Assembly (NCBI GenBank): GCA_905221605.1
Contig: CAJNDS010001891.1
Location: 465,001-485,000 of the forward strand
DNA from: Symbiodinium natans
Lineage: Eukaryota; Sar; Dinophyceae; Suessiales; Symbiodiniaceae
Length of the DNA: 20,000 nucleotides
Direction of reading: 5' to 3'
Shown here: positions 19,144 through 20,000 of the stretch, in pieces
Position numbering within the stretch: position 1 is the stretch's first letter
How the letters are laid out: every line of letters starts with the position of its first letter
Notes under the pieces: model-generated
The model's input: only the letters and a program-made list of their open reading frames with translations
What the model was told of the DNA's origin: nothing
Databases searched by the model: none
Made by a program: the position numbers and the translations under genes

Positions 19144-20000
19144 TATAAAGGTTACCTACTCTACTACTACGCCTAAGGTCGAGTCTAAGGTCTCATCCAA
19201 GGGGTATGGGGGGGGCTTTTTCGTTTCATGCTGGATGATGCCAAACCCAAAACCCAAAACCCTAAACCCTAAACCCTGAACCCTAAACCCTAAACCCTGA
19301 ATTATGCTAGACGCCACGAGTCTTTGCACACTGAAGCTTCACCCATAAGAAGCAGGGCTTCTATTTCTTGTACCCCCAAAAGGACACCCAATATACACAC
19401 TCACCAATGTTGAAAAGGAACCTTATATGCTCTCACCAATAACAGTAATATAGACCCTACTTCATATACAGGCGTCCCACCTCCGAAGCACGAGTCGTAT
19501 GTGGTGTTTGTGCGTGATGTGGGGGCAGTGTATGGGCGCTGTTTCTGCGAGCGTGGTTGCTGTGGGGGGTGTGGGTGGTGCGACCAGTATTGGGGTCTCA
19601 GGGTTGAGAGCTGAACACATCAGCTCGCTCTCTTAACCCGGGCTTGTCACAAAGAGAGTTTAGGGTTTAGGATTTAGGGTTTAGGGTTTCGGGTTTAGGG
19701 TTTAGGGTGGGCAGCACTTGCTCTCAAATCCACGCCTCGCTGTTCGTGTTGATCGCCTTCATGACGACCGTGGACCCTGAACAAAGGCGCTGCTCAGAGG
19801 CTATGCCCCCTACTCTGCTCTCACATTACCAACGGAGGCTCCAAGAAGACCCCACCCTCACCTTAAACCTTAAACCCTAAACCCTAAACCCTAAACCCTA
19901 AACCCTAAACCCTAAACCCTAAACCCTAAACCCTAAACCCTAAACCAAGGATGCGGCACCTTCCATGATGACCCGGCAAAGGATCTTTGAGATGAGCGTC
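5819..20000 (-). CDS. Multi-exon gene, polytopic membrane protein with ankyrin-like start (gene span)
   Basis: This entry covers the span of one minus-strand gene; its exons are listed separately. E1-E11 (17118 down to 5819) are 78, 75, 22, 51, 56, 24, 35, 77, 86, 77 and 79 nt. They join in phase into 220 codons without a stop. All ten introns between them start GC (six) or GA (four), end AG, and are followed by G. The order of motifs is ankyrin-like helix pair, RADRDVYYYG core, DGLIWRSR, RRVNYYVKHL, HPAVCLAADTVW, then at least two hydrophobic segments. I recall the same motif order from uncharacterised dinoflagellate proteins that carry ankyrin repeats and a possible ion-channel-like region, so a membrane location is inferred. 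The reaction or ligand is unknown. Both gene ends are missing or unresolved. Confidence 0.72.
5899..6261. other. Unique intron sequence between E11 and a 16-bp repeat
   Basis: It starts with a short TTTAGGG/TTTCGGG block (5922-5946) and is followed by about 300 bp of unique sequence with no supported gene. An A10 run lies near 6200. Confidence 0.5.
6262..6316 (+). repeat. Three tandem 16-bp units
   Basis: GGAGGCTCTTGAGGCC starts at 6262, 6278 and 6294 without mismatch, and a partial fourth copy runs straight into the CCCTAAA array. Confidence 0.95.
6317..6427 (+). repeat. CCCTAAA array with ACACCCTAAA units
   Basis: Perfect CCCTAAA units alternate with longer ACACCCTAAA units in a semi-regular higher-order pattern (every third unit near 6385-6420). 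Confidence 0.95.
6709..6732 (+). repeat. (GT)12 microsatellite
   Basis: Twelve GT units run into AAGG and a TTTAGGG/TTCAGGG block (6735-6760). The unique DNA at 6428-6708 has a short open frame on the minus strand but no recognised motif. Confidence 0.95.
6834..6873 (+). repeat. CCCTAAA array
   Basis: Five perfect units, in the intron between E10 and E11. Confidence 0.95.
7010..7095. repeat. ATATAC / TATATG microsatellite
   Basis: Imperfect TA, ACAT and TATG units. The tyrosine-rich frames across it are repeat products. Confidence 0.85.
7215..7327. repeat. 20-bp perfect inverted repeat with a third direct copy nearby
   Basis: CTACTATTTGCTTAAGAACC at 7215-7234 and its exact reverse complement at 7308-7327 enclose a 73-bp loop. 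A diverged direct copy (CTACTAGTTGCTTAAGAAC) starts near 6977, and both direct copies continue into a CCCC...AAAATAA tail. This looks like a short mobile or hairpin element in the intron. Confidence 0.85.
7460..7502 (+). repeat. TTTAGGG array
   Basis: Six perfect units lie immediately left of the 9-bp minisatellite. Confidence 0.95.
7505..7810 (+). repeat. AAGTGACCC minisatellite, 9-bp unit
   Basis: About 30 imperfect units of AAGTGACCC with variants AAGTGCCCC, AAGCGACCC and AAGTGTCCC, and some 10-bp units. Because the unit is 9 bp, the frames crossing it encode three-residue repeats (LGH or WVT on the minus strand). Those frames are not genes. Confidence 0.85.
7811..8278. other. Unique intron sequence
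   Basis: Holds a G10 run near 7924, two copies of an AGCCCTCCTTTGGG(A/T)TT motif (about 8000 and 8058) and isolated CCCTAAA or TTAGGGTTT units. No gene is seen. Confidence 0.5.
8279..8390 (+). repeat. Degenerate CCCTAAA array beside exon E10
   Basis: CCCTAAA, CCCTACA, CCTTAAA and CCCTGAA units end 6 nt left of E10, which makes a UUUAGGG tract just inside the donor on the transcript. Confidence 0.9.
8397..8473 (-). CDS. Exon E10 of the membrane-protein gene
   Basis: 77 nt, entered at CGGAG|G in phase 0 after E9 and left at ACCAG|GCGCGC, a GC donor. It reads ENVVTLCCRTVIYLG followed by CLPSMMFNITR. The central part is hydrophobic and is a likely membrane segment. The other frames either stop or lack this character. 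A degenerate TTCAGGG block at 8506 lies close upstream on the transcript. Confidence 0.72.
8637..8663. repeat. Alternating GC/GCAC tract
   Basis: GCGGGCGCGCGCACGCGCGCGC is almost pure alternating purine-pyrimidine, a sequence type able to adopt Z-DNA. It is separated from the polypurine tract by only a few bases. Confidence 0.85.
8669..9478 (+). repeat. 810-bp polypurine tract, GA and GAAA(G) repeats
   Basis: Almost every base is A or G, arranged as (GA)n at the ends and hexamer-like AGAGAA or GAAAGA units in the middle, with scattered single C or T. The 294- and 281-residue antisense frames (F, S and L only) are translations of this repeat and not proteins. On the transcript of the main gene it becomes a CU-rich tract about 200 nt before the E10 acceptor. 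Confidence 0.95.
9549..9607. repeat. TTTAGGG array that flips head to head into CCCTAAA
   Basis: TTTAGGG units run to about 9590 and switch through TTTAGGGAAACCCTAAA into CCCTAAA units. The inversion point is a perfect palindrome with an AAA centre (or TTT on the other strand). Confidence 0.95.
9608..10070. other. Intron sequence with one small CCCTAAA array
   Basis: A CCCTAAA block lies at 9798-9841. The unique piece before it is open on the plus strand (AYIRVYLEHLRRASAG) but has no partner exon. The piece after it shows nothing recognisable. Confidence 0.5.
10071..10590. repeat. AAGAAATCCAGCCCC repeat family, tandem and inverted copies
   Basis: Three 31-bp tandem units begin at 10256, 10287 and 10318 (AAGAAATCCAGCCCC followed by TCGATTTCTT). 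An inverted copy lies at 10361-10386 and a partial copy near 10171. A related motif, TTAAGA(A/C)ATCGAGGGTACCC, occurs at 10074 and 10494, with a diverged third at 10555. Each unit has an internal GAAATC...GATTTC stem. A C13 run sits at about 10219-10232. Confidence 0.8.
10783..10982 (+). repeat. CTCCCTAAA nonamer array
   Basis: About 20 units of CTCCCTAAA, a 9-bp relative of CCCTAAA, with few variants (CTCGCTAAA, CCCCCTAAA). The array returns to CCCTAAA at its right end, 10 nt from E9. As the unit is three codons long, four frames stay open across it and encode LNS, KLP or EFR repeats that are not genes. Confidence 0.95.
10993..11078 (-). CDS. Exon E9 of the membrane-protein gene
   Basis: 86 nt, entered at GTGAG|G with two bases that complete a glycine codon from E8. 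It leaves in phase 0 at TTGAG|GACTAC, a GA donor. It reads RFYFLVTAMIFATSQAIL followed by FHHDYKETFE. The first 18 residues form a clear hydrophobic membrane segment, and the tail is acidic and basic. A GT donor 11 nt further on (GGAGG|GTTTAG) is possible but breaks the phase with E10. Confidence 0.75.
11127..11187 (+). repeat. TTTAGGG array
   Basis: About eight units with a few variants (CTTTGGG, TTTAAGG). It forms the acceptor-side CCCUAAA tract before E9 on the transcript. Confidence 0.9.
11319..11517. repeat. CTAT, TATG, CA and TA microsatellites
   Basis: CTAT/CTAC tetranucleotides (11319-11385) lead to (TA)n, (CA)n near 11446-11462 and TATATG repeats. The preceding unique piece (11188-11318) is open in more than one frame, but the E8 to E9 join makes it intron. 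Confidence 0.9.
11675..11900. repeat. Short CCCTAAA and TTTAGGG blocks in the E8-E9 intron
   Basis: CCCTAAA at 11682-11706, TTTAAGGGTTTAGGG at 11797-11812 and AACCTAAACCCC at 11889-11900, with unique DNA between. The last block ends 7 nt from E8. Confidence 0.8.
11908..11984 (-). CDS. Exon E8 of the membrane-protein gene
   Basis: 77 nt, entered at CCTAG|G with one base that completes the lysine codon from E7. It leaves after one base of a glycine codon at GCTAG|GAGCAC, a GA donor. It reads ITSHPAVCLAADTVW, then FRFAVFYFVL. The HPxVxLxxDxVW pattern is one I recall as conserved in the dinoflagellate family, where a His-Pro is followed by a hydrophobic stretch. Confidence 0.75.
12020..12110 (+). 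repeat. Degenerate TTTAGGG block
   Basis: TTCTAGGG, TTTGGGG, TTTAGAG and similar units make a decayed tract on the acceptor side of E8. Confidence 0.7.
12278..12405 (+). repeat. CCCTAAA array bracketed by a 13-bp direct repeat
   Basis: About 14 CCCTAAA units (12288-12389) lie between two copies of TAGAGAACTACCC, at 12278-12290 and 12393-12405. The second copy is followed by unique DNA. This is the layout expected when telomeric repeats are inserted at a break with duplication of the site. Confidence 0.9.
12460..12676. repeat. TTTAGGG/TTTGGGG block then CCCTAAA block
   Basis: TTTAGGG units drift into TTTGGGG and a 31-bp double unit containing GGTAGTTTTGGGGATGGGG (twice, near 12528 and 12560). 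A CCCTAAA block follows at 12626-12676, so the two arms face each other. Confidence 0.85.
12813..12880. repeat. CCCTAAA then TTTAGGG, left of E7
   Basis: CCCTAAA units (12818-12850) are followed by a short TTTAGGG unit (12866-12873) that lies 20 nt from E7. Confidence 0.8.
12894..12928 (-). CDS. Exon E7 of the membrane-protein gene
   Basis: 35 nt, entered at TAGCAG|G in phase 0 and left after two bases of a lysine codon at GCGAA|GCTCCC, a GC donor. It reads ALQWLVGHGDA(K). The E6-E7-E8 join gives a continuous NFNQ-ALQWLVGHGDAK-ITSHPAV, the spacing I recall for the family. Confidence 0.7.
12976..13050 (+). repeat. TTTAGGG array drifting to TTTGGGG
   Basis: Five TTTAGGG units are followed by five TTTGGGG units. 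The change happens at one point, which suggests amplification of a variant unit. Confidence 0.9.
13058..13158. repeat. Hairpin element with TCCCCCACTACCCCCCTCTA arms
   Basis: The left arm at 13058-13081 and the right arm at 13136-13158 are near-perfect reverse complements. The loop contains TTAATTATCCCTAAATAGCC (13111-13130), whose reverse complement recurs at 17752-17771 with two mismatches, again beside C-rich DNA. This looks like a short foldback element present at least twice. Confidence 0.8.
13235..13252. repeat. 18-bp perfect palindrome
   Basis: TTAAGGAATATTCCTTAA equals its own reverse complement. A related GGGAATATTCCTTA occurs near 13900. Confidence 0.9.
13270..13340 (+). repeat. 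Two 30-bp copies at 41-bp spacing
   Basis: CTTTGGTGAAACAGGGATGA and what follows (13270-13299) is repeated at 13311-13340 with two mismatches. Confidence 0.9.
13355..13385 (+). repeat. CCCTAAA block left of E6
   Basis: Three units plus variants end 8 nt from the E6 donor. Confidence 0.85.
13393..13416 (-). CDS. Micro-exon E6 of the membrane-protein gene
   Basis: 24 nt, exactly eight codons, phase 0 at both ends. It is entered at TCGAAG|G and left at ATCAG|GCGGGG, a GC donor. It reads DSDGNFNQ. Such a short exon is only believable because it joins E5 (KHLIQ) to E7 (ALQWL) in phase and gives a Gly-Asn-Phe motif that I recall at this place in the family. Confidence 0.65.
13459..13553. repeat. 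CCCTAAA flipping into TTTAGGG
   Basis: Three CCCTAAA units meet TTTAGGG units through CCCTATAGGG, with no spacer. Six or more TTTAGGG units follow. The junction is a perfect palindrome. Confidence 0.95.
13665..13758 (+). repeat. Degenerate CCCTAAA block
   Basis: CCCTAAAA, CCCTAAC and CCTTAAA variants. The unique DNA after it (13759-13990) has a hydrophobic open frame on the minus strand, but it falls inside the E5-E6 intron. Confidence 0.85.
14020..14205 (+). repeat. TTTAGGGC octamer array within TTTAGGG
   Basis: About ten perfect TTTAGGGC units (roughly 14060-14142) are flanked by ordinary TTTAGGG. This is local amplification of an 8-bp variant. Confidence 0.95.
14230..14285 (-). CDS. Exon E5 of the membrane-protein gene
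   Basis: 56 nt, entered at CAGAG|G with two bases that complete an arginine codon and left in phase 0 at TTCAG|GACTGG, a GA donor. It reads LTTHGNRRVNYYVKHLIQ. The RRVNYYVKHL string is the most distinctive motif of the chain and matches what I remember from dinoflagellate predicted proteins. Confidence 0.8.
14311..14425 (+). repeat. TTTAGGG block and a 60-bp-spaced direct repeat
   Basis: Three TTTAGGG units (14311-14333) precede two copies of GAATATACCTG...TCA.AAT.CGAA, at 14336 and 14396. Confidence 0.8.
14426..14639. other. Unique intron sequence with an unsupported plus-strand frame
   Basis: A plus-strand frame (14381-14653) is open for 90 codons but contains TTTAGGG-derived residues and has no recognised motif. 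It lies inside the E4-E5 intron. Confidence 0.5.
14640..14950. repeat. TTTAGGG array and facing CCCTAAA array
   Basis: TTTAGGG units at 14643-14745 and CCCTAAA units at 14848-14950 (the last ten perfect) flank a unique 100-bp piece. The second array ends 30 nt from the E4 donor. Confidence 0.9.
14980..15030 (-). CDS. Exon E4 of the membrane-protein gene
   Basis: 51 nt, entered at CCGAG|G with two bases that finish the serine codon begun in E3. It leaves after one base of an arginine codon at TTCGC|GCCTCT, a GC donor. It reads APTLLWPLFDGLIWRS. The donor and acceptor flanks share GCCTC, so the exact cut is ambiguous by a few bases without changing the protein. Confidence 0.78.
15044..15121 (+). 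repeat. TTTAGGG array, drifting
   Basis: Four perfect units, then CTTAGGG, CTTGGGG and CTCAGGG variants and a return to TTTAGGG. It begins 13 nt from E4. Confidence 0.9.
15189..15220 (+). repeat. G32 homopolymer
   Basis: A run of 32 G sits directly before the 97-bp tandem repeat. It produces polyglycine or polyproline in the frames that cross it. Confidence 0.95.
15228..15640 (+). repeat. 97-bp tandem repeat (three copies) and an 83-bp pair
   Basis: The anchor GGTATTT(A/G)CAGC occurs at 15264, 15360 and 15457, and ACACGCGGTTACAAGC at 15311 and 15409. A second motif, CGCCGTGCGCAGTG, repeats at 15521 and 15604. Two plus-strand frames (15135-15788 and 15154-15795) stay open for more than 200 codons across this, cysteine- and histidine-rich. 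They read through the G run and end in telomere repeat, and the whole block lies in the E3-E4 intron, so I do not call a protein. Confidence 0.85.
15777..16182. repeat. TTTAGGG array and facing CCCTAAA arrays
   Basis: Eight perfect TTTAGGG units (15777-15836), about 95 bp of unique DNA, then CCCTAAA units (15931-16055) and a shorter degenerate block (16136-16182) close to E3. Confidence 0.92.
16204..16225 (-). CDS. Micro-exon E3 of the membrane-protein gene
   Basis: 22 nt, entered at CCTGAG|G in phase 0 and left after the first base of a serine codon at CAACA|GCGCCC, a GC donor. It reads VIHRLCN(S). Joined to E2 and E4 it gives RHPE-VIHRLCNS-APTLLWPL without a gap. Its frame stays open another 20 codons downstream, so a longer exon cannot be excluded, but that would lose the phase with E4. 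Confidence 0.68.
16262..16356 (+). repeat. TTTAGGG array
   Basis: About nine units with TTCAGGG, TTTAGGA and TGTAGGG variants. It is the only telomere-like tract of the 175-nt intron between E2 and E3. Confidence 0.9.
16401..16475 (-). CDS. Exon E2 of the membrane-protein gene
   Basis: 75 nt, exactly 25 codons, phase 0 at both ends. It is entered at GTCAG|G and left at CCGAG|GCGGGG, a GC donor. It reads DLLIIRADRDVYYYG followed by CDALFVRHPE. The RADRDxYYYG string is, as far as I recall, a signature of a large dinoflagellate-specific family, where it follows the ankyrin-like helices. It has strong codon-level character: no other frame of this segment is open. Confidence 0.85.
16497..16780. 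repeat. CCCTAAA array and TTTAGGG/TTTGGGG array in the E1-E2 intron
   Basis: Six CCCTAAA units at 16497-16538 begin 21 nt from E2. TTTAGGG and TTTGGGG units follow at 16706-16780. Confidence 0.9.
16927..17010 (+). repeat. TTTAGGG array left of E1
   Basis: About seven units, with CTTAGCC and TTTACGGG decay near the right end. It is 35-40 nt from the E1 donor. Confidence 0.9.
17041..17118 (-). CDS. Exon E1 of the membrane-protein gene (ankyrin-like)
   Basis: 78 nt, 26 codons, entered at ACCCAG|G and left in phase 0 at TCGAG|GAATGG, a GA donor. It reads SPLYWAIDSGSLSVANAII after a short lead. The pattern of (S/T)PLxWAIxxGxxxxAxxII is that of an ankyrin repeat helix pair. The acceptor is only 3 nt from a TTTAGGG array. 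The start of the protein lies upstream: the frame has no methionine here. Confidence 0.8.
17121..17210 (+). repeat. TTTAGGG array right of E1
   Basis: Mixed TTTAGGG, TATAGGG and TTTCGGG units; the first unit provides part of the E1 acceptor region (CTAAACCCAG on the reverse strand). Confidence 0.9.
17280..17705 (+). repeat. Degenerate CCCTAAA region with a C-rich core
   Basis: CCCTAAA, CCCTGAA and CCCCCCAATCCCTAAA units surround a nearly pure C tract at 17539-17630 that contains a few G and A interruptions. The glycine-rich antisense frame is a repeat product. Beyond it, 17752-17771 carries the element shared with 13111-13130. Confidence 0.9.
17813..18030. repeat. CCCTAAA block, unique piece, TTTAGGG array
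   Basis: CCCTAAA at 17816-17848 and TTTAGGG at 17938-18030 (with two TTAGGGA shifts) flank an 85-bp unique piece that could hold an exon. I found no frame and splice pair that fits the chain. Confidence 0.85.
18130..18185 (+). repeat. CCCTAAA array
   Basis: Seven units with one ACACCCTAAA, ending 21 nt from the exon at 18207. Confidence 0.9.
18207..18301 (-). CDS. Upstream exon P3, amphipathic helix
   Basis: 95 nt, entered at CTTCAG|G and left after two bases at CTGAG|GACGCG, a GA donor of the same type as in the main chain. It reads VELKKAITLAPRGQRAKQLL, then EVSAARLESAL. The heptad-like mix of charged and hydrophobic residues suggests a long helix or coiled coil. It ends in phase 2 while E1 starts in phase 0, so at least one exon between them is missing from my model. 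It could belong to another gene on this strand. Confidence 0.6.
18302..18521. other. Unique sequence upstream of P3, no supported gene
   Basis: Probably intron. A plus-strand frame (18382-18615) runs into the C24 tract and has no recognised motif. Confidence 0.45.
18522..18545 (+). repeat. C24 homopolymer
   Basis: A run of 24 C follows GACATGCCG; it gives polyproline in the crossing frame. Confidence 0.95.
18604..18860 (+). repeat. Two CCCTAAA arrays
   Basis: Nine units at 18606-18670 and about 13 units at 18762-18860, with a unique 90-bp piece between that shows no gene. Confidence 0.93.
18985..19142 (+). repeat. TTTAGGG array passing into a TTGAGGG array
   Basis: TTTAGGG units up to about 19043 are followed by some 14 TTGAGGG units with one TTGGGGG and one short TGAGGG. 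A single-base variant has been amplified to homogeneity. Confidence 0.95.
19250..19300 (+). repeat. CCCTAAA block
   Basis: Six units, including two CCCTGAA variants. Confidence 0.9.
19301..19656. other. Unique sequence with a cysteine-rich open frame, not called
   Basis: A plus-strand frame (about 19442-19614) contains GRCFCERGCCGGCGWC but starts without ATG and follows a TG-rich composition. The minus strand has a possible tiny exon after an AG|G acceptor at 19480. Neither is supported by phase. Confidence 0.35.
19657..19710 (+). repeat. TTTAGGG array
   Basis: Six to seven units with one TTTAGGA and one TTTCGGG, 25 nt left of exon P2. Confidence 0.92.
19736..19776 (-). CDS. Upstream exon P2
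   Basis: 41 nt, entered at GTTCAG|G with two bases that complete a glycine codon from P1. It leaves in phase 0 at GCGAG|GCGTGG, a GC donor. It reads STVVMKAINTNSE. Joined to P1 it gives RVIMEG-STVVMKAINTNSE without a stop. The plus strand of the same piece is also open (ASLFVLIAFMTTVDP), so strand choice rests on the boundaries and the join. Confidence 0.55.
19865..19946 (+). repeat. CCCTAAA array in the P1-P2 intron
   Basis: Eleven near-perfect units fill almost half of this 183-nt intron, starting 13 nt from the P1 donor. Confidence 0.95.
19960..20000 (-). CDS. Upstream exon P1, cut by the window edge
   Basis: The visible 41 nt read TLISKILCRVIMEG and end at GGAAG|GTGCCG, the only GT donor in the model. 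The exon continues beyond the right edge of the window. It may be the upstream part of the membrane-protein gene or a separate gene in the same orientation; no exon between P2 and P3 was found to decide. Confidence 0.5.

Noticed and set aside
1-20000. A true chromosome end
   Set aside because: Arrays are short, in both orientations and separated by gene exons. A real telomere would be one long terminal array in one orientation.

Overview
The window looks like nuclear DNA of a dinoflagellate. Three things point there. The telomere-type heptamer TTTAGGG/CCCTAAA occurs in more than 50 separate blocks. A minus-strand gene is cut into very short exons whose introns start with GC or GA instead of GT and end AG|G, a splice pattern reported for dinoflagellates. 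The spliced product carries motifs I recall from large uncharacterised ankyrin-associated membrane proteins predicted in Symbiodiniaceae and Polarella; I could not check that here. There is no bacterial or organellar gene structure, and almost every long open frame in the window is low-complexity sequence.

Main gene (minus strand, right to left). Eleven exons, E1 to E11, between 17118 and 5819 join in phase without a stop into 660 nt (220 codons). They encode an ankyrin-like stretch (SPLYWAIDSGS), a conserved core (DLLIIRADRDVYYYG, LLWPLFDGLIWRSR, RRVNYYVKHL, ALQWLVGHGD, SHPAVCLAADTVW) and then hydrophobic segments (RFYFLVTAMIFATSQAIL, VVTLCCRTVIYLG). Three probable upstream exons lie at 18207-18301, 19736-19776 and 19960-20000 (cut by the window edge). 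Continuation below 5819 is not resolved. About 10.6 kb of the 11.3 kb E1-E11 span is intron, and the introns hold nearly all the telomere-like tracts, minisatellites, a polypurine tract and homopolymers. In 8 of the 10 introns the tracts nearest the donor and the acceptor are complementary, so the intron RNA could fold its ends together.

Region by region. 1-650: mixed telomere-like blocks and short unique pieces. 768-1455: a G29 run and a duplicated 260-bp block. 1440-2302: AT-rich microsatellites. 2303-2940: a GC-rich island with fragments of a second minus-strand gene, its last exon resembling the C-terminus of a GNAT acetyltransferase. 2999-3661: minisatellites. 3700-4074: a TATA-like box and a plus-strand first exon that may be a retroelement gag start. 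4110-5812: long telomere-like arrays. 5819-20000: the main gene.

Exon calls rest on reading phase, boundary rules and motif memory. No transcript or database check was possible.
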